Positions 18,101 through 25,679 of a DNA stretch of 40,709 nt are shown piece by piece. The notes beneath the pieces are model-generated. The model worked only from the letters and a program-made list of their open reading frames with translations, did no database searches and was not told the origin of the DNA. This DNA is from Clostridia bacterium (GTDB lineage Bacteria > Bacillota > Clostridia > Oscillospirales > CAG-272). How positions within the stretch are numbered: the stretch's first letter is position 1; every line of letters starts with the position of its first letter. The stretch lies in NCBI GenBank assembly GCA_017631855.1, contig JAGBSP010000008.1:1-40709 (forward strand), given 5' to 3'. Position numbers and translations under genes: made by a program.

Positions 18101-18866
18101 TGCTAGATTGACCGTCATTGAGGCGATCAATGAAATCAAGTCCCTGGGCGGAGATTTGATTGCGCATACCGATGCAGAGCTGGCAAATGGTGCAACTCCG
18201 AATATGAGAGATACCTTTAATACGCAAAAGCAGGCAGTATTGGAATATCTGAACAAAGAAGGACTGAAGTTTACCGACGTCCGCGGAGCTTGGAACAGGG
18301 TTGTTGGTACTCGTTACTCGAGTACGGCATATACCATCATTGCAACGGCTCAGAAATTGTCGTATCTCTACGAGTCGATCGAAACGATGATGAAGTATCT
18401 CGAAAGCGAAAAGGACTTCGATAGAGCATACTATGATGATCTGCGTGCATTGATAGACGATGCGGAATTCCAAGCACTTTGCGATAAGATCATGGGTAGA
18501 GGTACCACGAGTATTGAGACCGAGATTGAAACTGAGGCACAGGACCTGTTTGATACCATGGTCAACAACGCACAGTGGGGTAAGGGTGAAAAGACCAAGT
18601 TCAATAAGGATCAGTACAAGATTGACCTGAACTATGAGATTTTGCGTGAGAGCAACGAAGTAGACAACGTTATTGCAATCGAGACTCCGAGCTTCAATAA
18701 CGAAAGCCGCTATGAGGCAACTCCGTATACTATCGTATATCAGGAATATGAGAACGGAACGTCGTTCTTGATGAACTTTAACGATTACCGAGTAATCGTA
18801 GTCTTTGAGGGCAGAACCTATACCATCGAAGCGTATGGTTATATCGTTCTGAGCCAAGCAGCTTAA
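15159..18866 (+). CDS. large secreted DUF5696-like protein, glycoside-hydrolase-like middle region
   Basis: A 1235-residue exported protein with signal peptide at 1-30 (SAGTLLIGAAET, no lipobox Cys). I recognise it as DUF5696-like: early blocks DYRYGNDKYQLYVDAYSGEI and NRATGELLFSNPY, then GYTFFPDGSGALFDF near 385. From about 590 to 960 it reads like a (beta/alpha)8 barrel of the glycosidase kind (VSNVNFVMKGYRKGG, GFGIYPDADFVF, DPMGLSISTLGSYLNSDF, AKLLTSGGNAYSW), with acidic residues at strand ends, but no catalytic pair can be assigned. About 960-1170 is mostly helical. There is no C-terminal membrane anchor. AGGAGG precedes the ATG. It may cleave or hold the glycan imported by this operon (inference). 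Confidence 0.7.
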   Translation: MKMKRIISSLLAVLMILSAGTLLIGAAETNGEAEAYTYNTGDGQSLMAPSGMALEPYAYKTGEYSLADGSKGVIQTPEDKLKTMDYRYGNDKYQLYVDAYSGEIAVKNRATGELLFSNPYNIGDSTASDASTQKGEGTKNELLSQIIVSFTNIKDKDAAAATYNSYYWAACRDQISVKSIKNGIRVEYSLGREVSETVVPQAILQTSAEEKIFNVIEEAIEWHTVAMDPYSGDPIFDENSPFYREQFEYTKLRSFYELQDPSKAVIPQRDLDFWAELGVDLNETPIYRLKIENPAENENQIRRLESFIKRYCPDYTVDEKNADYADLGGFEEEKIEAALFRMALEYTLDDNGLVVTLPANGIRFDETKYRLNDIQVLPYMGAGMNPNPGYTFFPDGSGALFDFATIAELGNKKDFTGKIYGEDYAYHEIEGKLMEIVRYPVFGLVEEQTFVSYEYDVFGNVIKETPYQEMRGFVAVVEEGASLMQLTSSHGGPTSEYNTIKISVKPRPTDSFNLQDSVSVAENRPYTVVSDRKYTGSYKIRYKMLTDDTLAAENGVEDYYECSYMGMAKAYREYLESQGVLTRLTAADVEENMPLYIETFGAFKTTKKILSIPVEVMAPLTSFKDISTMYDSLAEDGVSNVNFVMKGYRKGGLSMEAVPYNLKWEGTVEKDMDFEELLAYAKEKGFGIYPDADFVFANANYNFDGYSLSDHAAKTIDNRYTSKREYSATQHTYTSFFEMALSSASFSHFYEKFIPEYNEYDPMGLSISTLGSYLNSDFDEDDPYNRADTEDFTVEAFAYIRKNMPNAKLLTSGGNAYSWKYVDHITDIALDSSRIDFSTASVPFLGMVLHGYVEIAGTPFNTEGNLDYAFLKTLESGAALKFLLSYQNTAGLKEYEMTSKYYSIRYDIWYNDMVSKYTKLNSLIKDVQTSVIVDHKFLDGVRVADDDEMVNDIITDLDAALKYEQDKKLAAAEAKREKIFNARLTVIEAINEIKSLGGDLIAHTDAELANGATPNMRDTFNTQKQAVLEYLNKEGLKFTDVRGAWNRVVGTRYSSTAYTIIATAQKLSYLYESIETMMKYLESEKDFDRAYYDDLRALIDDAEFQALCDKIMGRGTTSIETEIETEAQDLFDTMVNNAQWGKGEKTKFNKDQYKIDLNYEILRESNEVDNVIAIETPSFNNESRYEATPYTIVYQEYENGTSFLMNFNDYRVIVVFEGRTYTIEAYGYIVLSQAA

Positions 18867-18887
18867 TGAAAGGAGAAGGTATTATTT

Positions 18888-19856
18888 ATGACGACTGATG
18901 TAAAAATCAAAGCACCCAAGAAAAGAAGAAATGCCTCTCTCGATAAGCGCAAAGCTCGTGGCGGTTGGCTCTTTGTTCTTCCCTTTGTTCTGGGATTTGT
19001 ATTAATCTACATTCCCATTATTATCGACTCGATTCGATACAGCTTTTCTTTGGCTTCTTATGCCGATGTAGCAGGCGCACCAATGAATTTTGAATTCGTT
19101 GGTTGGGCAAACTACTCTAACGCACTTTTTGAGGATGCCAACTTCGTTCAGAATTTGGTAAAGGGTTTAACCGATATGGTTATGGATATCCCGATGATCC
19201 TGATCTTCTCCTTGTTTATGGCAGTCCTTTTGAACCAGAAAATGGCAGGTCGTGCCGTGTTCCGTGCAATCTTCTTCATTCCCGTTATTCTTTCGACGGG
19301 TCTGATGGAGTCGATCGAAGCATCCAATACGCTGGGACAGAATATGGGCGGTGCCGACGGTATTGACGACGGTTCTGGTCAAAGCACCGCAGGAGATTTG
19401 GTTTCGACGCTTGACCTTCAGCAGATGTTTGACGGTATGGCAGTCGGTCAGGGTCTGGTATCGTTCGTTACCAATGCAATCAACAATATTTTCGATATCG
19501 TAAACCGCTCGGGTGTACAGATGCTGATTTTCCTCGCAGGACTTCAGTCCATCTCTCCCGCGATTTACGAATCGGTACAGATTGACGGTGCATCTGCTTG
19601 GGAGACCTTCTGGAAGATCACCTTCCCGATGATCAGCCCGATGATCCTGGTTAATGCGGTCTACACCATCATTGACTCGTTTACGACAAACTCGAATGTT
19701 GTAATGAATTTCATTCAGAACATTTACGGTCAAAGTATGGAAGGAAAGGGCATCAGCTCCGCAATGGCTTGGATGTACTTCTTGGTCGTACTTGCTATTA
19801 TCGGTATTGTTGCTGCGATCATGTCGGCATACGTATTCTACCAGAGAAAGGATTAA
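18888..19856 (+). CDS. sugar ABC transporter permease, MalF/LplB type (pair 2)
   Basis: A 322-residue permease with a lysine/arginine-rich start, about six transmembrane segments and the EAA loop YESVQIDGASAWETFWKIT then FPMISPM near residue 230. Between the third and fourth hydrophobic segments it has an insertion of about 60 residues rich in Gly/Asp/Ser (NMGGADGIDDGSGQSTAGD). MalF-type proteins of the first pair lack this, and it would form an extra extracytoplasmic loop. AAAGGAG lies before the ATG. It is the first member of the second permease pair in the operon. Confidence 0.88.
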   Translation: MTTDVKIKAPKKRRNASLDKRKARGGWLFVLPFVLGFVLIYIPIIIDSIRYSFSLASYADVAGAPMNFEFVGWANYSNALFEDANFVQNLVKGLTDMVMDIPMILIFSLFMAVLLNQKMAGRAVFRAIFFIPVILSTGLMESIEASNTLGQNMGGADGIDDGSGQSTAGDLVSTLDLQQMFDGMAVGQGLVSFVTNAINNIFDIVNRSGVQMLIFLAGLQSISPAIYESVQIDGASAWETFWKITFPMISPMILVNAVYTIIDSFTTNSNVVMNFIQNIYGQSMEGKGISSAMAWMYFLVVLAIIGIVAAIMSAYVFYQRKD

Positions 19857-19868
19857 GGAGGTGTTGAC

Positions 19869-21008
19869 ATGAATGCACAAAACATTGATAACAAGCCCAA
19901 GGTGCAAAAAGAGACGAAGAATAAAATCCGAGTCGAATTTGAGCGTACACCTCTGAAGGAAAGACTGAAGGCAAAATTCTTGTCGACGTTCTTCCTCCAA
20001 AAAGTAGTTTTCTACATTTTCCGACTGGTTCTTTTGGTTGGAATTTCGTACATCGTTTTGTTCCCGTTCTTCAGTAAGATTACGGGATCGATCATGGCTC
20101 CCGAGGATTTTGCTGACGCAACCGTTCGTTTGATTCCGAAGAACGTATCCTTTGACATTTATAAAGCGATCTGGACGGACAACGCATATTTGGAAGCGTT
20201 TACGAACACCTTGCTGCTTTCGGTAAGTACGGCGCTCTTGCAGACCTTCATCTGCTGCTTCGTTGCGTACGGCTTGGCAAAGTTTAAATTTAAGGGTAAT
20301 GGACTTATATTCCTTGCGGTTATCTTCTCTCTGACGATTCCGCACCAGACGTTGCAGTTCTCGATGTCTGAGAAATTCGTTAACTTCGATATTCTCGGCA
20401 TTATGCAGTTCCTCAATGGCGGTGGAATTAACATTCTGGGTATCTTTAAATATACGAATGAGTCCTTGGCGGCAATTGATATTATTCCGGATTCTTGGGA
20501 AATGTTTATTGACGGTTACGCAATGAACCTGACCAATACGTTCTGGCCTTTGATCGTGCTTTCGATTTGCGGCTTGGCGTTTAAGAACGGACTTTACATC
20601 TTTATGCTCCGTCAGTTCTTCCGCGGTGTTCCCGATGAGTTGGAAGAGTCGGCATACATCGATGGCTCGGGCATTATGAGAACCTTCTTTACGATTATTC
20701 TCCCGCTGTCCGTTCCGATGATGATTACCGTATTCCTCTTCTCCTTCTCGTGGCAGTGGACCGATGAGTTCTATATCAACTTGTTCTTCCCCGGCTCGGA
20801 TACGGTACTGATGGATGACATCTACAGAAACGTTCCGACTACGTTGAGTAAGCTGATGGATACGGTTGACACCGATATTAGTTTGTATAAGACCGCAATC
20901 CGTAACACGGGCGGTTTGATGATCATTGCTCCGCTGATCGTAATGTACCTCTTCTGTCAGAGATATCTGATTCAGGGTATTGAGCGTTCCGGCTTGACGG
21001 CAGACTAA
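19869..21008 (+). CDS. carbohydrate ABC transporter permease, MalG/YtcP type (pair 2)
   Basis: A 379-residue permease, about 90 residues longer than its pair-1 counterpart. It has a charged N-terminal extension of about 50 residues and an inserted segment near residues 175-235 (IMQFLNGGGINILGIF, then SWEMFIDGYAMNL). The EAA loop ESAYIDGSGIMRTFFTIIL then PLSVPMM lies near 270. AAGGAGG precedes the ATG, 12 bp after the previous stop. It is the last gene of the operon and is followed by a strong terminator. It should pair with the preceding MalF-type permease; no ATPase is encoded nearby. Confidence 0.88.
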   Translation: MNAQNIDNKPKVQKETKNKIRVEFERTPLKERLKAKFLSTFFLQKVVFYIFRLVLLVGISYIVLFPFFSKITGSIMAPEDFADATVRLIPKNVSFDIYKAIWTDNAYLEAFTNTLLLSVSTALLQTFICCFVAYGLAKFKFKGNGLIFLAVIFSLTIPHQTLQFSMSEKFVNFDILGIMQFLNGGGINILGIFKYTNESLAAIDIIPDSWEMFIDGYAMNLTNTFWPLIVLSICGLAFKNGLYIFMLRQFFRGVPDELEESAYIDGSGIMRTFFTIILPLSVPMMITVFLFSFSWQWTDEFYINLFFPGSDTVLMDDIYRNVPTTLSKLMDTVDTDISLYKTAIRNTGGLMIIAPLIVMYLFCQRYLIQGIERSGLTAD

Positions 21009-21024
21009 TCTAAAACAAAACAAT

Positions 21025-21061
21025 AAAGACCGTTGCTTCGGCAACGGTCTTTGTTTTTTTG
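21025..21061 (+). terminator. terminator of the uptake operon
   Basis: A 12-bp perfect stem AAAGACCGTTGC/GCAACGGTCTTT (21025-21052) with a UUCG tetraloop, followed by G and seven T. It lies 16 bp after the last stop codon. Confidence 0.93.
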
Positions 21062-21335
21062 TACCTTTTCTTTTGAAAAAGAAAAGGTACCGAAAAGAAA
21101 ACAGCACAACTGAAAATTTAAGCTTCTGTGAAAGTTTTTGATCAAGCTTTTTTCAAATTCTTTTGAAAAAGAAAAGGTAGCGAAAAGAAAACAGTACAAC
21201 TGAAAAATTAAGCTTCTGTGAAAGTTTTTGATCAAGCTTTTTCAAATTCTTTTGGAAAAGAAAAGGTATCGAAAAGAAAACAGCACAGCTGAAAAATTAA
21301 GCTTCTGTGAAAGTTTTTGATCAAGCTTTTTTCAA
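21061..21335. repeat. three tandem copies of a ~90-bp palindrome-containing repeat
   Basis: Copies begin at 21068, 21158 and 21247 (unit 90, 89 and about 89 bp) and are nearly identical. Each carries TTCTTTTGAAAAAGAAAAGG, then CGAAAAGAAAACAG, AAGCTTCTGTGAAAG and TTTTTGATCAAGCTTTTT. The first copy is led by a perfect 30-bp palindrome (14-bp arms 21061-21074 and 21077-21090). The units show no coding character. The elements at 34318-34365 and 40607-40654 share the same palindrome-plus-tail design. Confidence 0.85.
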
Positions 21336-21423
21336 AAAGCTTGCGGTGTCCAGAGGCAGCGCCTCGGTCGCCCGTCGCAACGGGCGAAATATCCAACCGT
21401 TTATCAGCGCCCGAAAGGGTGAA
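21336..21423. repeat. GC-rich hairpin module trailing the 90-bp repeats
   Basis: It follows the hairpin AAGCTTTTT-TC-AAAAAGCTT at the end of the third repeat copy. It contains GAGGC-AGC-GCCTC (21353-21365) and TCGCCCGT-CGCA-ACGGGCGA (21368-21387). A comparable arrangement, T-run hairpin then a GTGGGGC/GCCCCAC hairpin, occurs in inverted orientation at 34130-34181, so this appears to be part of one composite interspersed element. Confidence 0.55.
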
Positions 21424-21476
21424 TTTCATTTGCACAGCAAATGAAAGAGGGAAAACCACAAGTGGGGTTTTCCCTC
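21424..21476 (-). terminator. two hairpins after ftsH, probable terminator
   Basis: Hairpin 1 is GAGGGAAAACC/GGTTTTCCCTC (21447-21457 and 21466-21476), 25 bp after the ftsH stop. Hairpin 2 is TTTCATTTGC-ACA-GCAAATGAAA (21424-21446). On the minus strand the first is followed by CTTTCATTT, a modest U-rich run. Confidence 0.65.
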
Positions 21477-21501
21477 ATAAAGCATTTTAGATAATTTGAA
21501 A

Positions 21502-23688
21502 TTATTCTTGCTTGTCGTTTTCGGTTTCATCGATTTCTTCTTCGACCGTCTCGTCGGTGTCTTCGATGCTTTCCGAGGACTCTGCCTCTTCCTCGTCGAT
21601 CGGCTCGTCATCGCTTTCGACGGGGGGATCGTTGGGACGAATATCAAAATTACGGAACGGGGAGGAGGGATCCTGCGCTTGACGCATTCTCTCTTCCTCT
21701 TCTTCTTTCTTGCGACGTGCTTCGATGGCTTCCTGTCTGCGGCGTTCCTCATTTTCCTCACGGCTGCGGCGTGCCTTTGCTTCAGTCATTTCTTCGAGTT
21801 CCTCAAAGGTGGGCTCGCCGTCCATGGCTGCGGTGAATTGTTCGCCGTCCATAATTTCGTTTTTGAGAAGGAATTCTGCGACGAAATGAAGCTTATCCAT
21901 TTTTTCGATCAGGATCTGCTTTGCTTTGTCGTAAGCGTCCTGAATGATCGTGTGGATCTCTGCATCGATCTTTGCTGCCGTTTCATCGGAGTAGTCCTGC
22001 GAGTTCGAAAAATCTCTGCCGAGGAAGACCTCTCCATGATCCGAGCCAAACGAACGCGGTCCGAGAATTTCGCTCATACCGAGCTGAGTAACCATCTTCT
22101 TTGCAATGTCTGTGGCGCGCTGAATATCGTTGGATGCGCCTCCCGAAATATCTCCGAAGATCAGCTCTTCTGCGGCACGGCCGCCGAGTAACATCGAGAT
22201 CTTTTCCTTGAGCTCGTTTTTGTAGACGCTGTATTTGTCTTCTGCGGGAGGATTGAGGGTATATCCCAAAGCGTTTCCGCTGGGAATGATCGAAATCTGT
22301 TGTACGGGGTCCATCGTCGGCAGGACGTGCGCGATAATCGCGTGACCTGCTTCGTGATAAGCGGTATTTTTCTTTTCACGCTCTTTCATTGCGCGGGATT
22401 TCTTCTTGGGACCAGCAATTACCTTGATATAGGCATCCTTGACATCGTCCATACCAATGAGCGACTTTCCGCGGCGTGCCGCCAACAGCGATGCTTCATT
22501 GAGGAGGTTGGCAAGGTCTGCGCCCGTAAATCCTGCGGTCATCTTAGCGATCTCGGCAAAATCGACCGATTCTTCCAGCGGCTTATTTTTTGCGTGAACC
22601 TTGAGAATTTCCTCACGGCCCTTGATGTCTGGATAGTTGACGGTGATCTGACGGTCAAAGCGTCCGGGACGGAGCAGTGCGGGATCGAGAATGTCGGGGC
22701 GGTTGGTTGCGGCAATGACGATGATGCCTTCGTGCGATCCGAAGCCATCCATCTCGACGAGTAGCTGGTTGAGTGTTTGCTCACGCTCATCATGTCCGCC
22801 GCCAAGTCCTGCGCCTCTATGACGTCCTACAGCGTCGATCTCGTCGATAAAGATGATCGAGGCGGGTGCTTTTCGTGCGTTTTCAAACAGGTCGCGCACA
22901 CGCGATGCGCCGACACCGACATACATTTCTACGAAATCCGAACCCGAGATCGAGAAGAAGGGAACGCCCGCTTCTCCTGCGACTGCCTTGGCAAGAAGCG
23001 TCTTACCCGTACCGGGAGGTCCTACAAGCAGTACTCCATGGGGGATTTTTGCGCCAAGACGCGAGAATTTTGCAGGATCCTTTAAGAATTCTACGACTTC
23101 TTCGAGCTCTTCCTTTTCCTCGTCAGCACCTGCGACGTCACGGAAGAGGACTCTGTTTTTGGACATATCGGCGGTCTTGACTCGTGCCTTGCCGAAGTTC
23201 ATCATTTTTCCGGCTCCCCCCTTGCCGCCGTTCGCTTGACGCGAAATGACGACGAAGAGGATGATAAAGATGATGATTACGATAATATAGGGAAGGAACG
23301 CAACCCAAAGAGGCGTTTGCTTTTCGGGCTGAATATCGCATTCATCCAAGATCAGGTTTTCGTTGCCCTTATAATATTCTCCGAATTCTTCGGTAAAGCT
23401 GATATACGAGGGCATTTGGAATTCGACGATGTGCGTTTGCGCGATGATCTCTCCGTTCTCGTTGCGCGGAATCTCACCGTTTTCGTCTGTATAATATACG
23501 GTCATCATTAAGGTGTAGCCATCGTCAAGTACAAAGCTTCGGACGGTGTCTTCCTTGAAATATTCGATAACGTCGCCGTAGGTGGTGCGCTCCTCCTCTT
23601 TTTGTCCAAACATCAACGAGAGCGCCGCAAAAATGGCGATGATGAGGACCGCATAAAAGATCAGAACTTTAAAATTGCTTTTTTTCAT
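21502..23688 (-). CDS. ftsH: ATP-dependent zinc metalloprotease FtsH
   Basis: A 728-residue membrane-bound AAA protease that extracts and degrades membrane and regulatory proteins. The ATG at 23688 ([14 protein letters not shown]) is chosen because GGAG lies 7 nt before it; an upstream in-frame start at 23721 would overlap hpt. It has a transmembrane helix near residues 8-28 and an extracytoplasmic domain. A second transmembrane helix follows near 130-150 ([17 protein letters not shown]), then Walker A GPPGTGKT at 223-230, Walker [10 protein letters not shown], and the zinc site HEAGH at 445-449. The C-terminal ~100 residues are a charged, Glu-rich low-complexity tail longer than in many homologues. 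It is the last gene of the tilS-hpt-ftsH run, 29 bp after hpt. Confidence 0.97.
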   Translation of the reverse strand: MKKSNFKVLIFYAVLIIAIFAALSLMFGQKEEERTTYGDVIEYFKEDTVRSFVLDDGYTLMMTVYYTDENGEIPRNENGEIIAQTHIVEFQMPSYISFTEEFGEYYKGNENLILDECDIQPEKQTPLWVAFLPYIIVIIIFIILFVVISRQANGGKGGAGKMMNFGKARVKTADMSKNRVLFRDVAGADEEKEELEEVVEFLKDPAKFSRLGAKIPHGVLLVGPPGTGKTLLAKAVAGEAGVPFFSISGSDFVEMYVGVGASRVRDLFENARKAPASIIFIDEIDAVGRHRGAGLGGGHDEREQTLNQLLVEMDGFGSHEGIIVIAATNRPDILDPALLRPGRFDRQITVNYPDIKGREEILKVHAKNKPLEESVDFAEIAKMTAGFTGADLANLLNEASLLAARRGKSLIGMDDVKDAYIKVIAGPKKKSRAMKEREKKNTAYHEAGHAIIAHVLPTMDPVQQISIIPSGNALGYTLNPPAEDKYSVYKNELKEKISMLLGGRAAEELIFGDISGGASNDIQRATDIAKKMVTQLGMSEILGPRSFGSDHGEVFLGRDFSNSQDYSDETAAKIDAEIHTIIQDAYDKAKQILIEKMDKLHFVAEFLLKNEIMDGEQFTAAMDGEPTFEELEEMTEAKARRSREENEERRRQEAIEARRKKEEEEERMRQAQDPSSPFRNFDIRPNDPPVESDDEPIDEEEAESSESIEDTDETVEEEIDETENDKQE

Positions 23689-23717
23689 TCGTTTTCTCCA
23701 TTTCAGAATTGGCGTTC

Positions 23718-24266
23718 TCAACCACCGTAGACAGAGGATTTGAGAATTCCGACGTAGGGAAGATTTCGGTATTTTTCGTTATAGTCCAAGCCAAAGCCGA
23801 CGACGAAGTAGTCGTCGATGATCTGACCGCAATAGTCGGGGGTAAAGTTGACGGTGCGGCGGTCGGGTTTGTCGAGCAGAGTACAGGTGCGGACGCTGTT
23901 TGCACCGCGCTCGGTCAGGTAGCGTACGAGGTAAGAAAGGGTTCGTCCGCTGTCGACAATATCCTCTACGATAATAAAATTTGCATCCGAGAGATCGTCG
24001 CGGTGAAGATCGAGATGAAGATTGATCACACCTGACGAAACCGAACTGGCTCCGTAGGAGGAAACCTTCATAAATTCAATTTCGATGGGCAGAGAGATGC
24101 GTTTCATCAGCTCTGCGGTAAAGGGAAGAGATCCCTTCAGAATGCAGATGAGTATCAGCTTTTTTGGGGAAGACTGATAGTCCTGCTCGATTTGCTTTGC
24201 GATACGAGCGCACAGAGCATCGATTTGTTCTTCGGTCAATAAAATCTTTTCAATATCCTGGGTCAT
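23718..24266 (-). CDS. hpt: hypoxanthine(-guanine) phosphoribosyltransferase
   Basis: A 182-residue purine salvage enzyme that joins hypoxanthine or guanine to PRPP. The PRPP-binding loop [13 protein letters not shown] lies at residues 98-110 with the paired acids E101 and D102. The ILKGSLPF loop near 42 and the C-terminal [19 protein letters not shown] segment are both typical. Length is normal. An AAGGAAAGG purine run lies upstream of the ATG. The order tilS-hpt-ftsH is the standard Firmicute arrangement; the gaps are 30 and 29 bp, so the three are surely co-transcribed. Confidence 0.96.
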   Translation of the reverse strand: MTQDIEKILLTEEQIDALCARIAKQIEQDYQSSPKKLILICILKGSLPFTAELMKRISLPIEIEFMKVSSYGASSVSSGVINLHLDLHRDDLSDANFIIVEDIVDSGRTLSYLVRYLTERGANSVRTCTLLDKPDRRTVNFTPDYCGQIIDDYFVVGFGLDYNEKYRNLPYVGILKSSVYGG

Positions 24267-24296
24267 AACCGTTAGCCTTTCCTTGTTTTTTCTCTG

Positions 24297-25670
24297 TCAT
24301 TCAAAAAAATTAAAAGTAATAGTCAGGGATTGCTCGAAGGGATCTTTCGCTTTCGCTCCATCCCGAATACCAAGCATTGGAACCGCAAGAATTCCGTCCC
24401 CGTCGCAGAGGATAGGAAGTCTTGCGCGAAGCTCGGGCGGAATCTTTTTTTCACAGAAGAGCTTTTTGAGACTTTTGTGCATACCGCCAAGCAAAATTCG
24501 GTCGCCCTCGCGTCGGTTTCGGACGAAAAGCATCCCTTTTATTGTAGCAGAATTCAGAGAGAATTGTATAGACGTTTTGTAAATATTTTTCGCAGTTTGT
24601 GACGGCTCTATGACGATTTCGCACTTTGTTTGTGAAATCAAAGTTTTCGGCTGTGTCAGTGGAATTTCATAGGGCTCGTAGGAGAGAGGCGCTGTTTTGG
24701 ATTGCAGATAGAGCCATCCGTCCTCGATTACCGCAGAAATGCCGTGCGGCAGAGAGATCGAGGAGTGCGGTACAGCGCGTTCTGCCAAGCGACGCATGGC
24801 TTGTAGGTGCGCGTATTCGAGCGCCGTGCCGCCGGAGAACTCACGGTAGAGTAGCATCAGCGCACGATGTGAGATTGCCGAGGGGGCACATAGGATCTTT
24901 TCGCACGCAATCGCGCAGTCGCGTCGCGCTTCTGTAAGAAATTGTTTCGCCATACCGTCGAGACAAAGAGCGTCGGCACGCAGATGTTCGGCAAGCCTTA
25001 CCGAATTTTCAACGGCAGAAGGGTGGATCGCTGTCAACGCAGGGATCACCTCGGAGCGAATTCGGTTGCGCGTGTATTCAGTGTTGACGTTCGTACTGTC
25101 ATTGACGTAAGAGATTTCGTGGGTGTTGCAGTACGAAAGGATCTCAGCACGCGTCATTCCAAGTAGAGGACGAACGATACAGCCGCCCGCGCAAACGCGT
25201 GAAATCGGAATGCCGCAGAGTCCCGAAAGACCACTTCCTCGTGTGAGATGAAAGAGCATCGTTTCGAGATTGTCGTTCGCGTTGTGCGCTGTTGCTAGAA
25301 GAGGAATGTTTTGATCGAGCATTAGGCGATTGAAATAATCGTAACGAATTCGCCTTGCCGCTGTTTCAATACTTTCTCCCGTCGCCCTCGCTTCGTTCGG
25401 TACGTCGGCGTGTAATACGAACAGACGAACTCCCAACGCATCTGCTGTTTGACGACAAAATTCCTCGTCGCGATCGGCTTCTTCGCCACGAATTCCGTGG
25501 TTGACGTGCGCGGCAAAGACGACAGCGCCCGTCTCTTTTGCCTCGTGGGCGAGCATATGCAGGAGTGCTGATGAATCAGCACCGCCCGAAAAGGCAACGA
25601 GAATCGGTGTGTCTGCGGGCAGTCCCGAAAGTTCGGATGCGCAAATGAATTGCTTTGGCAGAGTAGGCAT
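24297..25670 (-). CDS. tilS: tRNA(Ile)-lysidine synthase
   Basis: A 457-residue enzyme that converts C34 of the CAU-anticodon tRNA(Ile) to lysidine so that it reads AUA codons. The ATP-pyrophosphatase P-loop SGGADSS lies at residues 28-34, followed by AHVNHGIRGEEADRDEEFC and ATAHNANDNLETMLFHLTRG, which are TilS signatures. The C-terminal domain near 385-430 (VRNRREGDRILLGG and KKLFCEKKIPPELRARLPIL) is the full-length type. The ATG at 25670 is preferred over a GTG two codons upstream because AGAGG then has normal spacing. It starts 9 bp after the dnaB stop. Confidence 0.95.
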   Translation of the reverse strand: MPTLPKQFICASELSGLPADTPILVAFSGGADSSALLHMLAHEAKETGAVVFAAHVNHGIRGEEADRDEEFCRQTADALGVRLFVLHADVPNEARATGESIETAARRIRYDYFNRLMLDQNIPLLATAHNANDNLETMLFHLTRGSGLSGLCGIPISRVCAGGCIVRPLLGMTRAEILSYCNTHEISYVNDSTNVNTEYTRNRIRSEVIPALTAIHPSAVENSVRLAEHLRADALCLDGMAKQFLTEARRDCAIACEKILCAPSAISHRALMLLYREFSGGTALEYAHLQAMRRLAERAVPHSSISLPHGISAVIEDGWLYLQSKTAPLSYEPYEIPLTQPKTLISQTKCEIVIEPSQTAKNIYKTSIQFSLNSATIKGMLFVRNRREGDRILLGGMHKSLKKLFCEKKIPPELRARLPILCDGDGILAVPMLGIRDGAKAKDPFEQSLTITFNFFE

Positions 25671-25679
25671 AGACACCTC

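Noticed and set aside
15351-18857. 1168-codon open frame antisense to the DUF5696-like gene, and similar long antisense frames at 8906-10981 and 19167-21107
   Set aside because: They mirror the codon bias of the sense genes, have no ribosome binding sites, and give Arg/Cys/His-rich sequences without domain character.
21061-21335. CRISPR array
   Set aside because: The repeats are 90-bp units in direct tandem with no unique spacers and no cas genes; the unit itself is palindromic.
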